From assembly GCA_963580285.1 (NCBI GenBank), contig OY757020.1, forward strand, positions 100,939,497 to 101,003,496: DNA of 64,000 bases, given 5' to 3'. The translations under genes were made by a program, and so were the position numbers. A model generated the notes under the pieces. It saw nothing but the letters and a program-made list of their open reading frames with translations. It did no database searches and was not told the origin of the DNA. Positions 51,727 through 63,790 of this stretch are shown here, piece by piece; within the stretch, counting starts at the first letter, position 1, and the number at the start of each line of letters is the position of its first letter. This stretch comes from Lucinisca nassula. Taxonomy: Eukaryota > Mollusca > Bivalvia > Lucinida > Lucinidae.

Positions 51727-54700
51727 GATGATGATGATGATGATTTCGTGTTTAACGACGCGTCAACCCTCTTTGTGGGTCATAAGCGTCAAGCGGTTAA
51801 TGGTTAAATGGCATGTAGAATTACGAGGATACTAAAAGTAAAAAAGTAAGTATGATATGTATAAAAATCTGAAAGTTAAATCTTATGGAAAAGTCCAATA
51901 TCTTTTAAGAATAAAATAATATTATCAACAGGTACATCTTGAAACAATTGTTGCAAAGTGTCAGCTTTGAAGTATAAGTCACGGGACTGTGAAAAGTCTA
52001 CACATTCAATTAAGATATGTTTAACAGTGAATGGCTGATCACATCCTACACAAGAAGGCTGATCATCACCATTCAAAATATAAGAATGAGTAACTCTAGT
52101 ATGGCCAATGCGCAGTCGCGTTAATACTACATCCTCTTTCCTGGAAAATTGTGGAGGAGAGCATTTTGTTCCAACGATAGGTTTAATGGCATGGAGTTTG
52201 TTATTTATTTCATGTTCCCATGCATCTTGCCATTCCGACAAGATGTATCTGTTGATAAATGGTTTAAAATTATTAAAAGGAATTTTAAAAACAGACGGAT
52301 CAAGATTGAGCGATTCCTTTGCTTTCTTGTCAGCATATTCATTTCCCACAATGCCAATATGGCTCGGAAGCCAACAAAACAAGATTTGGTGCGTTTTAGA
52401 AATGTCATGATGTTTTTCGATCAATGTTTGTATTTGAGGGTTTTTAGATGATGAATGGTCTAAAGCCTTAAGCACAGAAAGTGAATCAGAAAATATAACT
52501 GCTTTTTGAATTGTTGAGGAACTGACAAAATCTAAAGCAAGGTCTATTGCCTTGGCTTCAGCTGTAAAAATAGATGAACAATCTGGAGGGCGCATGGTTT
52601 TGTGCGTATCTTTAGAAACATACGCACAACCAACTTTATCTCCTTCTTTGGAACCGCACAACCAACTTTATCTCCTTCTTTGGAACCATCAGTATAGACT
52701 TGCTGGTAATCATCGTAACGTGACTGCAGTACCTGAAAGTTTTGCTTGAGAAGTATCGGATTTGATTCGGATTTTTTGCCATTATGTTTGTTTGATTTGA
52801 GGTTTAACGTCCCCGTCAACACTGTAAAGCTCATTTTGGAGACGTTGCTTCCAATTTTGTGGGACTTTTACCCGACATTGAGATGAAATGACATCTCAAG
52901 CCCTGTCGCCCAATGAAACCAATAGGGTTTATTAGCATGGACGGTCCGCCTCGCACCGCGGTTCCTGGACAAGCTTAGATCCTCTAGGCGGTTTACCAGT
53001 ACTAGTGTGCGGGCCGGATTCAGCTCTGCGTGGCAGCATCATGCAGCTTTTCCATCATGTAAGTCGAACAGAATAGAAGGTCTTTTAATACACCAAGATG
53101 GAACTTCGGCCGTTTCCTGTTTTTGAATATTTTTAAGGTCGATACCTGATTTTTCCAGCAGTGGTAAAACACGTAACCCAAAAGGTTTAATTGCTGTGGG
53201 TTGAGTTTCATATTTATCAACAAATTGAGGTGGAAATGAAATTTTGGATGCCGGGTTAGATGGATTTGCAGCAAGTCTAATAGCATACTGAAGAGAAAGT
53301 TTCTCTCTGCGCGAGGTTAAAGATGGTTCACCTGCTTCTACATAAAGGCTTAATACGGGAGAAGTACGGAAGGCTCCCATGGCCAGACGAAGGCCTTGGT
53401 GATGGATAGTATCCAAGGATTTTAAATAGGACTTTCTGGCAGAACCATAAACAACAGACCCATAATCTAATTTAGATCTTATTAAAGACCGGTAAAGGTG
53501 TAATAAAGTATACCGATCTGCTCCCCAACTTGTATGAGCTAAAACTTTCAAAAGATTCAAAGCTTTTAAGCATTTTGCTTTAAGATATTTAATATGGGGA
53601 ATAAAATATAACTTTTGATCAAATATGACCCCAAGAAATTTTGCTTCTTCAACAACAGGAATTTGTGATCCGTATAAAAACAGGGAAGGATGTTCGTGTT
53701 TCTTCCGTAGTTTACAAAAATGAACACACTGCGTTTTCGACTTGGAGAACTTGAAACCATTTATATCAGTCCATTCTTCTATTCTTTTTAAATTTTGTTG
53801 TAACTTTCGTTCAATTGTTTTCATATTTTTTGAACGGTAACATATACAAAAATCATCAACATACAATGAACAATCAGTTTTGTCGTCCAAACATTGTACA
53901 ATGTTGTTTATTTTGATGTTAAATAGCGTTATTGAAAGAATACTACCCTGTGGGACACCCTGTTCTTGATCATAGAAATCTGACAAGGTAGACACCACAC
54001 GCACCTGAAACATGCGCTCCCCTAAAAAGCTTTCAATAAAACTGGGAAGTTTTACTCTTAAGCCAATGTTATGTAGATCTTTCAATATTCCATAACGCCA
54101 TGTTGTATCATATGCTTTCTCCAAGTCGAAAAAGACAGCTAAGTACTACGTGTTCTTTGTTAATAAAAGCATCTCGTATAAATGTTTCTAGTCTTATTAA
54201 ATTGTCATTAGTACTGCGGTCCGAACGAAAACCCGATTGATATTCTGAAATGAGGTTGTTGGACTCTAAGTACCAGACTAATCTCTTGTTTGTCATTCTC
54301 TCCAATGTTTTACACAAACAACTTGTCAAAGCTATCGGACGATAATTTGTAGGTTCTGCATGATCTTTCCCTGGTTTCGGAATTGGTACAACTGTAGCTA
54401 CACGCCAGCTCTCAGGACAGACCCCCGTTTCCCAAATACTATTAAAGGTATCTAAAAGTGTTGATAATGAATTTCATCGGGGCCGGTTGCCGTATCATGT
54501 GATTTTTCAATGGCTTCAACTAGTTCGGATAAGTTAAAAGGTGTGTTGTATTCTTCGTGATTAAGGGATATGAAGTTAAGTTTTCTTTTCTCCTGGTGCT
54601 TTTTGAAATTTCTAAAAGTGTCAGAATAATTACGCGATGACGAATTTCTCAAGAATGTGCTCCCAAGAGTATCTGAAATATCTTTTTTTGTTGAAGCTAT

Positions 54701-55577
54701 TGTGTCAAATTCGGTATTTAAATGTGTAAAACTAGAGGACTTTGTTTTTCCTGAAATTTTTCGTACCATATCCCAAACCTTTTTAATGGGGGTTTTGCAG
54801 TTCAATTTGGAGACATATTCTCTCCATGACTTTCGTTTGGAAGCTCGGATTGTTCGCCGAGCTTTTAGCTCTAAAAACTTTTATGTCGTTTAACTTTTCT
54901 GAAGTGGGACTTTTGCAGAACTTATTAAGAGCCTGTTTACGCTTTTTAATAGCTTCTTTACAGTCATTATTAAACCAAGGCTTGCTTTTCTTAGTATTTG
55001 TGGAGGTCTTTGGAATGCATTGTTCTGATATATTAATAAGTGTATCTGTGAAATCAGAAACAATGTCGGATGATTCATTAAATTGATCAAATGATTACTC
55101 TTCTTCACATAAATTATGGAATATTTCCCAGTCGGCTTTATTCATTTTCCACTTCTGGTTACAGTCTTCATCTGGTTCGTTTACGCTCTCAATTATAACA
55201 GGGAAGTGATCACTTCCGCACTGATTATCATGAACAGACCAGTCATAGTCTAAGAAGAGAAATGGGTGACACAAAGAGAGATCTAAAGAAGATAAATGAC
55301 CTGTCGCAGGGTGAAGGTAAGTATAAGATTTATCATTCATCAAGCAAAGATCGTTCTTTGCAATAAACTCTTCAACAAGTGCTCCTCTGTTATTGATATC
55401 TTTACAGCCCCATAGAATCTTGTGACCATTGAAGTCGCCAACTAAAAGATATGGCGATGGAAGTTGACTCAGCAATGAGTCAAGATGTTCGGGCTTTAAA
55501 GAAAATGAGGGTGGGATATATAGAGAGCAAATTGTAGTTTCTTTATCCAGAGAAACCGATACTGCTACAGCTTGTAG
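51727..55577 (-). pseudogene. LINE copy 2, ORF2 and 3' end (broken)
   Basis: Minus-strand copy of the LINE from its (CAT)n tail at 51727 up through RNase H (51876-52661), RT (53039-54124, 54108-54329), linker (54452-54805) and endonuclease (55095-55576). Breaks include a 32-bp tandem duplication near 52650, a repeat C insertion (52785-53040), shifts near 54120 and 54450, and an altered stretch near 55090. The 5' remainder continues at 61598 beyond a Naiad insertion. Confidence 0.88.
52785..53040 (-). mobile_element. SINE-like repeat family C inserted in LINE copy 2
   Basis: Reverse-oriented repeat C between two adjoining parts of the LINE (TTTTTTGCCAT on the left, TTTTCCATCATG on the right), consistent with an ~8-bp target duplication. 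Sense ends: GCTGCATGATGCTGCCACGC and ...AAACCTCAAATCAAACAAAC. Confidence 0.75.
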
Positions 55578-56142
55578 AGTAGAAGTAAAACAAACATCAG
55601 GAATTGATACAATTAACTTACTCCATCCATAATAGACACCAAAGGGAAAGAAATACAAACATTAAGCGACCAGACCATAATGGAAACCTAAACAAAGGAA
55701 GGCCATATGGACAGTTACTTTCCCACAAAATGGCCATATGGCCATCCAAAATTAAAAGACACAAGTGATACACACAGTAAGTAACAAACAACAACATAAA
55801 TAAATCGCCACAGAAGAGCCGCCTTGGAACGGTCAGTGGAAGATTTCCACTGGGGGGCTTAAATCGATTTTACGTGGCCACAATCCTCGCCCTTACTTCC
55901 GTCGCGATTTAGACAAATAATTTGTTCAGTCCGCATGAAGGCCTCCTAACTCATCAGTGCAACATCCCCGTGAACACAGAAATCAAAGAACCACAGAGGT
56001 GAGACAACGGTGAGGACTCGACAGCAAGAAACCACTGAAATGCTGGAGCAAAAGAAAACCAACAGTTAGACTCCGATGAGCCCGACCAGAGACAGAGCAG
56101 CAGGCACCAACCAACATTATCTCTTTAATTTTCAATAAGCCT

Positions 56143-58311
56143 TTACGTTGGAGCCGTCATAGAATCTGAGGCCTGACCCACCGGCGTGCAATTAAAGAGG
56201 GAAGCAAAGTTGCCAACCGTGATTGGGTTAACTACCATGCATGCAGTCTGTCGTATAATATCCATGTTGTACCCAATCTTTTTATATCGAAGAATGATTT
56301 TACGAAATTGGGTGCTGAAGTCATTGCGGTTATATATTTTTCTGAATTTATATACTAAGTCACCATAAAATTCAGGTTCCGATAGACCTTGTTGCAGAAG
56401 AGATTTAAGTCCAATATTGAATTTTGAAATTAAATCAGAATGACGTCTATAAAATTTTGAAAAGGCTTTGCGTAGTTTATGGTACCGATAACCCTGATTA
56501 AGAAGTTTAGCCGTTAATAATTTATTACGAGTGTTGAAGTCAGTTACATGACTACACACTCTAGCAAATCGAATTAATTGCGAAATATAAACGCCATAGG
56601 ATGGCTCACGAGGAACATCACCATCCAGAAAAGGAAAATTTACAATCTCAAAATCAAAGTCATCGCGTTTATCATAAATTTTGCACGAAACAAATCCATC
56701 TACAATAGATAGATGTAAATCCAAAAACGGGGCCTCGGTATCAGAAGAATTTGCTTTATTAGGGCCCCGCACTGAAAGTGTGGGTGCCCTATACGCACTG
56801 AAAGTGTGGGTGCCCTATAGTAATCACTCTGTCCGTCCGTCTGTCTGTCTGTCCGTCTGTCCGTCCACAAATTTTTTTATCCTCCATAACTTTCTTATTC
56901 CACTGAAAGTGTGTGGGTGCCCTATAGTAATCACTCTGTCCATCCGTCTGTCTGTCTGTCCGTCTGTCCGTCCACAATTTTTTTTATCCTCCATAACTTT
57001 CTTATTCCTGGATGGATTTAAATATTACTTGGCAGAAATGTTAACCATAATGTGATGGAGTGTTGCGCGCAAGACTCAGGTCCGTACCTCAAAGGTCAAG
57101 GTCATACTTAGAGGTTAAAGGTCAAAAAAGGGTCTTTCCTGTGTCCAATTAATAACTTTGTTATTATTCCTGGATGGATTTAAATATTACTTGGCAGAAA
57201 TGTTAACCATAATGTGACGAAGTGTCACACGCAAGACCCACAGCCGTACCTCAAAGGTCAAGGTCATACTTAGAGATAAAAGGTCAAAAAAGCGTCTTTT
57301 TTATTGTGTCCAATCTATAACTTTCTTATACCTGGATGGATTTAAATATTACTTAGCAGAAATATTAACCATAATGTGACAGTGTGCCGTATAGTAATGC
57401 CCTGTCTGTCTGTCCGTCTGTCCATCTGCCCGTCTATCCATCAACATTTTTTATTAATAGCCCTTTGAAAAAAAAATCCAACTCCTCTGATGGCACTGCC
57501 GGGGCCCTAGTCAGTTTCACTGACAGTTCTAGTTTAACTGAAGTTCTAGGGGGTAAATCTGACTGATCAAACCATCAAAATAGGTATTATCAATATTTAA
57601 TAAATCATCTAAATATCTAGAAGTAGAGCTAAAAGCTTCAATAATTTCAGATTGGTTATCAATGGAAACCGACAAAATGAAGTCTCTTTCATAACAATAC
57701 AAGAACAGATCAGCCACCAGAGGTGCGCAATTAGTACCCATCGGAATACCCACAATTTATCTAAATAACTTAGTACCGAATCTAATATAAATATTGTCAA
57801 GTAGAAAGGTGAGGGCATCACACACTTTCTGACATGACCAAAGTGTATAATTCTTATGCTCTTTAGAAGTGAAAAATGCATTTCTGACATTACATGCAAG
57901 ATAGAGAGAATCTTCTCTGTGAAAAGCCCATTCATTAAGCTTTTCTTTTATAAGATTATGAGGAAGTGTAGTGTAAAGAGTGGAAAAATCGTAGGTAGAC
58001 AGACTAGAAGCACGAAACTGTCTAGATTTCAATTTATTTAAAACCTCATTCGAATTTTTTATAGACCAAAACAGATTTCTTCCTGATCTTTCAAAGACTT
58101 TATCACAATATTTAATTACATGCGTTTTAATAGCAGTAAGACAGGAAGTTAATAATTCAGAAAGTTCAGTGGTAGTGCAAGAACTAGAATTTGCAATAAA
58201 CCGTGCTTTGTAAGGTTTTTTTATGAAGTTTTGGTAACCAGTATAGCGTAGGAAGCTTGTCTTGGCCTTCGTTAACACACACAGCAAACTTGGTGGCTGA
58301 AAGACAAACAT
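56143..58311 (-). pseudogene. Naiad reverse transcriptase, core and C-terminal part
   Basis: Continues the 58409-60133 frame. After 'TLYWLPKLHKK' an A-run of seven (58224-58230) shifts the frame; then 'KARFIANSSSCTTTELSELL', 'STYDFSTLYTTLPH' (A), a nonsense TAA (CAA in the 29.2-kb copy) near 57757, 'GIPMGTNCAPLVADLFL' (B), 'RYLDDLLNI' (C). The Helitron splits it at 56759-57532; the C-terminal 200 codons follow to 56143. Also lacks 9 bp near 57940 relative to the other copy. Confidence 0.85.
56759..57532 (+). mobile_element. Helitron-like, pearl-type non-autonomous element in the Naiad
   Basis: Starts TTAGGGCCCCGCACTGAAAG, ends with hairpin GTCAGTTTCACTGAC (57510-57524) and CTAG (57529-57532). 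The empty site in the 29.7-kb Naiad shows insertion exactly between A and T with no duplication, as in Helitrons (the family usual start is TC; here TT). The centre is 2.5 tandem units of ~162 bp (starts 57007, 57169, 57331), resembling bivalve pearl elements. Each full unit contains AAAGGTCAAGGTCA. Confidence 0.82.
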
Positions 58312-58408
58312 GTTTATCTACTATAGCTCTCTCTTCAGCCAAAGGCTGAAGTTCATAGGCCTTAGTACCACCAAGCTCCTGCTTAAGCGTGTTAACATAG
58401 TGGAGCCG

Positions 58409-60133
58409 TCACACAACGACGACGTTGTTAGCGGCCTTGTCTGCAGGGGCCAAAACAAACTTCTTATGAAATTCTTGAATACCTAGTTTAAGATGACGTA
58501 AAGACGTCTTGGGCTTAGGAGGCAATAAGTTAGTATTTTGAGAATAGAAAGAAGTGCGTTTATTCACTAGTCTTAAAATGCTAAGTTTCCAGTCCTTTAG
58601 GGCTTTATACTCAACATACTCTCGCTTACACCATCGATTACCGAATTCATTCAAGGAAGCAGCGATTTCATCTCTACATTTACTGAAATCAATTTTAGAA
58701 GGAAACCGATATTTCGGTCCTTTAGAAATTATATTCCTTATCCTAGAATCAGGAATAATTTTCAAATTGCCAGTAATTACATGACCAGCAGCAGGATAGC
58801 AATACTTTGAGTTTTTACAATCACATGAATCAGGAGTATTAGTATCAATATCAAGATCTGAAACAAGTTTATTGAAATTAAAAATGATAGATCTAACAGG
58901 TTTGTTATATTTATAGCAAATTATAGGTGTTTCAGTATTTTGAAAATAAGCAGGAATGGATGAAAGCACCGATCTCTCACGGAAGATACTGGGCAAATCT
59001 ATAAAATCCATACCCTTATTAATGAAGGATATTTTGAAGAAATGACGTTTATGATTAATTTCAGAATCAATGTAAGGACGGAGAGTATGCTGAGTATAGC
59101 GTCTAGTTAAGAGAGCCGCATCATATAACTGATGAGAACTATCGTAGAATTTATTCGCCTCGGTGTCCAGAAGACGTAAAACAGAAACGGGTAATGAACT
59201 TAAAAATGAAAGCATAGAGTGGCGTCCATGATTTAATAATATAATTGACAGTCACTTCAGTCTAGTATTGTTTCGTTTAAACGCACGTGATTTACGTTTA
59301 AAGTTACCATTTTTCCTGGTGCCGTGAGATCTAGTTCTGCGTTTTCGACATTCCAGGAGTGAGAAAATATCAAAGTCCGGCATTCTGGAAATATTACCCT
59401 CATGATAAATGTTGTCATTAAATCCCAGTGGAAAAGGGGTCTGTAAAAATTTAATCCATTTCAGTTCAGCTTCATGTTTTTTTATTATTTTGAATCTAGA
59501 TGTAGAATTTGCATCGTAATAAAGTTTTTCCACTGGTTGTATAATAATGTTATTTACAGAATGACCAGTACGTCGAAAGTGACGGTACAAGAAAGTGTCA
59601 GTTTTCTTAGGCTTACTCATTCTACGATAATGCTCTTTCAATCTAGTTTTAAGCATGCGGTTAGTTTGACCGACGTACTGCATATTACAGTTTGCAGCAC
59701 GTCAAGTAATTAGATAAATTAAATCTGTAGACTGTCATGTCAAATCAGACATGTTAACTACAGAGAAGCGTCTACCGTTTACAGATGAAGTAACGGTAGA
59801 CGCAGTGCTTAAATGCGAACAACATCTGCACCTCTTGGCATTGTACTTAGAAATACTAGGATACATTCCACTTCTTTTCCACGGATTAGTATATTTTCGA
59901 AGGATGGGTGATTTGAGAGGAGATAGTCTTATACGAAGACTACTCCCAAAAACATTGGTATTGCCTGCTCCTTTGAGATTAACTGAAGTTACAGAAGACA
60001 AATTTAAGGGTCTAACCAATACCGAAGGCAACATAGTATTAAAGTTCTTAATAGAATGGGGAATCCGTACAGAAGAAGCAGAGTGTAACCTAAGGGGTGA
60101 TATTGATATTTTAAATGTATTTGTAATACTCAT
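58409..60133 (-). CDS. Naiad N-terminal GIY-YIG endonuclease and CxC domain with in-frame TGA codons
   Basis: One frame from ATG 60133 with four TGA (59735-59737, 59702-59704, 59252-59254, 58409-58411) and no TAA or TAG. Order: N-terminal region, 'NAKRCRCCSHL', then MSDLT-TGA-QSTDLIYLIT-TGA-RAANCN and 'MQYVGQTNRMLKTRLKEHYR' (GIY-YIG core, with 'FLYRHFRRTGH' and 'KKHEAELKWIKFLQTPFPLG'), basic linker, 'SCDCKNSKYCYPAAGHV' (CxC motif), 'FVLAPADKAANN'. The first two TGAs fall where the family has Cys of the endonuclease zinc site; the fourth where Cys is common. Naiads of clams are reported to be multi-selenocysteine proteins. I see no certain SECIS by eye. Confidence 0.82.
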
Positions 60134-60494
60134 TTTGGATAATAAGGTTGTGATACCGTCAAAACTAAAGCGATGTTCATACCGGTTATTAAATAAATAA
60201 AATTACTGAAGAAGATTCCTTCGAATAGAAGGAAGGTACAACAAAAGCCCACAAAACATCCTAGTCTACTTAAAGTACAGGGATGTCAAACAAGCAGTTG
60301 TTGTACAACGAGGAACGAACATCGGTTTAATAATGACCTTCAACAGGTATCTAAAGGATGTCAATTGATGGAACAGTGAAAAGCAATTGCATAAGCAATC
60401 CCTGAGGATTGGAAAAATAAGAGCATTAAATGAATGTACGGGGAGACCTTTTACAGCCGCCACACGGCACAAACAAAACAGCCCTGATATGCAA
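60134..60494 (-). other. Naiad 5' region
   Basis: Frame upstream of ATG 60133 stays open to ~60210 ('HRFSFDGITTLLSK') without another Met; beyond that no coding. It ends at the junction with the second Naiad 3' end, so this is the 5' leader of the downstream copy, with the upstream partial copy acting as pseudo-LTR. Confidence 0.6.
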
Positions 60495-61597
60495 AGTAGA
60501 AGTAAAACAAAGATCAGGAATTGATACAATTAACTTACTCCATCCATAAAAGACACCAAAGGGAAAGAAATACAAACATTAAGCGACCAGACCATATTGG
60601 AAACCTAAACAAAGGAAGGCCATATGGACAGTTACTTTCCCACAAAATGGCCATATGGCCATCCAAAATTAAAAGACACAAGTGATACACACAGTAAGTA
60701 ACAAACAACAACATAAATAAATCGCCACAGAAGAGCCGCCTTGGAACGGTCAGTGGAAGATTTCCACTGGGGGGCTTAAATCGATTTTACGTGGCCACAA
60801 TCCTCGCCCTTACTTCCGTCGCGATTTAGACGAATAATTTGTTCAGTCCGCATGAAGGCCTCCTAACTCATCAGTGCAACATCCCCGTGAACACAGAAAT
60901 CAAAGAACCACAGAGGTGAGACAACGGTGAGGACTCGACAGCAAGAAACCACTGAAATGCTGGAGCAAAAGAAAACCAACAGTTAGACTCCGATGAGCCC
61001 GACCAGAGACAGAGCATCAGGCACCAACCAACATTATCTCTTTAATTTTCATTAAGCCTTTACGTTGGAGCCGTCATAGAATCTGAGGCCTGACCCACCG
61101 GCGTGCAATTAAAGAGGGAAGCAAAGTTGCCAACCGTGATTGGGTTAACTACCATGCATGCAGTCTGTCGTATAATATCCATGTTGTACCCAATCTTTTT
61201 ATATCGAAGAATGATTTTACGAAATTGGGTGCTAAAGTCATTGCGGTTATAAATTTTTCTGCATTTATATACTAAGTCACCATAAAATTCGGGTTCCGAT
61301 AGACCTTGTTGCAGAAGAGATTTAAGTCCAATATTGAATTTTGAAATTAAATCAGAATGACGTCTATAAAATTTTGAAAAGGCTTTGCGTAGTTTATGGT
61401 ACCGATAACCCTGATTAAGAAGTTTAGCCGTTAATAATTTATTACGAGTGTTGAAGTCAGTTACATGACTACACACTCTAGCAAATCGAATTAATTGCGA
61501 AATATAAACGCCATAGGATGGCGCACGAGGAACATCACCATCCAAAAAAGGAAAATTTACAATCTCAAAATCAAAGTCATCGCGTTTATCATAAATT
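60495..61597 (-). mobile_element. Naiad, upstream partial copy (pseudo-LTR partner)
   Basis: 3' terminus at 60495; 3' UTR to 61059; RT C-terminal ~180 codons (61060-61597) with no stop, closely matching 29860-30372. Truncated at 61597 where LINE copy 2 resumes after the GTAG duplication. Head-to-tail with 55578-60494, the classic arrangement of Penelope-like elements. Confidence 0.88.
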
Positions 61598-62137
61598 GTA
61601 GGTCTGTTTTTAATTTGATCGCTCTTTGTGGTAAACATGATTTATCAAAAATTGAACTGCCACCAGATGGTTTGTTACCATCAGAATAGATATAGTTGTA
61701 TGTATTGAAAACCCTTACATCTATGTTGTCATCAGTTTTTAAAAAAGTTTCTTGCAAACAAAACACCGATGGGGTTAGTAGCGAAATATGTAATAAGAGT
61801 TCATTATAATTCGATTTAAGACCTCGACAATTCCATTGTATTATTTTGTGTTTTTAATCCATTTTAAGGAGAGATATTTAAAAGACTAGAAACTATTATG
61901 GAGGTGCAATTGGTGATATAGATCTGCTACCACCAGCTCGTGGTGTGGCTGACCTCGATTTGTTATTGCCACTTGGTGATGATGGAGTTTCAGCAAACTC
62001 CATATCACTGTCACTCAAAGATCCGAATCTGTTCTGAAATTTTATATTGTCTCTTTCCATTTTACGTTGTCTGTCTGTTTGTCTTTGAGACAATTGATGT
62101 TTTTTGATCGGATCTTCCGATCCCTTATTAGTTCGAC
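61598..62137 (-). pseudogene. LINE copy 2, 5' remainder (ORF1 end and endonuclease start)
   Basis: Continues LINE copy 2 beyond the Naiads: endonuclease start 'CLQETFLKTDDNIDV' and, above 61896, the ORF1 tail 'SATPRAGGSRSISP'. ORF2 codon 3 is TAA (61852-61862 region, TTA elsewhere). Ends at 62137 in ORF1, where an inverted copy begins. Confidence 0.8.
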
Positions 62138-62138
62138 T

Positions 62139-63534
62139 AAAGCAGATGTCAGAGAAAAAAACTGTCTTAATTGTGGTGAAGAAAAGCATGTTGATAATCA
62201 TCTCAACTGCAAAAATGAACCCAAATGCGTAAATTGTGATGGCAAACATGCTGTTTTCTCCCGAGACTGTCCGGCGTGGAAAAAAGAAAAAGAAATACTC
62301 ACCGTCAAATACCAAAGGGGGTAACAATCCCAGAAGCGCGGAAAATTGTCGAAGAGCGATACATAACACCAACCACCAGTTTCGCCAGCATCACAAAGGG
62401 TGCTGGTGTAAAATGTACCAGCTCCGCAACACAGACTGCTGAATCATACATAGATGAACTGAAAAAATCTGGTGCACTCCAGCACCACAAAGTTCAATTA
62501 ATTTATCAAATGGCGCAATCCAGGTTTCTTCAGATCGGTCGACAGCGACTGTACCGAAGCCAGCGCCGAACGTAAAACTGAAACCCGACTCAGGTCGAAC
62601 TAATAAGGGATCGGAAGATCCGATAAAAAACATCAATTGTCTCAAAGACAAACAGACAGACAACATAAAATGGAAAGAGACAATATAAAATTTCAGAACA
62701 GATTCGGATCTTTGAGTGACAGTGATATGGAGTTTGCTGAAATTCCATCATCACCAAGTGGCAATAACAGATCGAGGTCAGCCACACCACGAGCTGGTGG
62801 TAGCAGATCTATATCACCAATTGCAGCTCCAAAATAGTTTCTTGTCTTAATCTCTTCATAAAATGGATTTTAAACACAAAATAATACAATGGAATTGTCG
62901 AGGTCTTAAATCAGATTATACCGAACTCTTATTACTTATTTCGTAATTAAACCCATCGGTTGTTTGTTTGCAAGAAACTTTTTTAAAAACTGATGACAAC
63001 ATAGATGTCAGGGGCTTCAATACATATAACTATATCTATTCTGATTGCAACAAACCAGCTGGTGGCAGTTCACTTTTCGTTAAATCATGTTTACCACAAA
63101 GAGAGATCAAATTAAAAACAGACCTACAAGGTGTAGCAGTATCGGGTTCTCTGGATAAAGAAACTACAATTTGCTCTCTATATATACCACCCTCATTTTC
63201 TTTAAAGCCCGAACATCTTGACTCATTGCTGAGTCAACTTCCATCGCCATATCTTTTAGTTGGCGACTTCAATGGTCACAATATTCTTTGGGGCTGTAAA
63301 GATATCAATAACAGAGGAGCACTTGTCGAAGATTTTATTGCAAAGAGCGATCTTTGCTTGATGAATGATAAATCTTATACTTACCTTCACCCTGCGACAG
63401 GTCATTTGTCTTCTTTAGATCTCTCTTTGTGTCACCCATCTCTCTTCTTGGACTATGACTGGTCTGTTCATGATGATCAGTGCGGAAGTGATCACTTCCC
63501 TGTTATAATTGAGAGCGTAAACGAACCAGATGAG
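62139..63534 (+). pseudogene. LINE copy 3, ORF1 knuckles to endonuclease (truncated)
   Basis: Plus-strand partial LINE starting in the ORF1 knuckles ('CLNCGEEKHVDNHLNC', 'CVNCDGKHAVFSRDC'), through the ORF1 tail (62637-62837), ORF2 start ATG 62866, endonuclease motifs 'CLQETF', 'LVGDFNGHN' and 'GSDHFPVI', to 63534 where homology stops. A stop (TAA near 62946) and a shift near 62330 break it. It keeps TGT at the codon that is TGA in the 44.5-kb copy. Confidence 0.85.
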
Positions 63535-63539
63535 GACCG

Positions 63540-63790
63540 CCATGAGAACATTTGGAGATGTTTACTTCGGACGACTTGCTAAAGTTCTTACAGTGGCTAA
63601 CGCCTCATTCACCTGTACCCCATCCTTTTGGTTCTTCAAAGCATCCAAGTCTTGTCTCATTGTTTTTAACTGCGTGTCAACTGAGGATTCACCAGCCGCC
63701 TTTTCCACATTTGGAGTATCTGAAAAATGTGCACCATAGAATTAACCTACAAACAAAATGAACTCTGGTCATGAATCGCTCACCCGGCAA
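63540..63790 (-). CDS. Possible two-exon coding fragment, coiled-coil type
   Basis: Minus strand: 'MASQLPGERFMTRV' begins at 63790; after a candidate GT...TTTTTCAG| at ~63720 the frame gives 'EKAAGESSVDTQLKTMRQDL' then DALKNQKDGV, a heptad-like helical segment ending near 63545. No family recognised. May be a host exon pair or an element remnant. Confidence 0.3.

Larger units (their letters stand above)
55578..60494 (-). mobile_element. Naiad Penelope-like element, near full length
   Basis: 3' terminus at 55578; 3' UTR to ~56142; RT 56143-58236 (split by the Helitron at 56759-57532); CxC linker and N-terminal GIY-YIG endonuclease up to ~60200; 5' region to 60494, where the 3' end of a second Naiad (60495) abuts head to tail. 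The pair is inserted in LINE copy 2 with GTAG (possibly TTGTAG) duplicated at 55574-55577 and 61598-61601. The permuted order (endonuclease first) defines Naiads. Confidence 0.92.
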
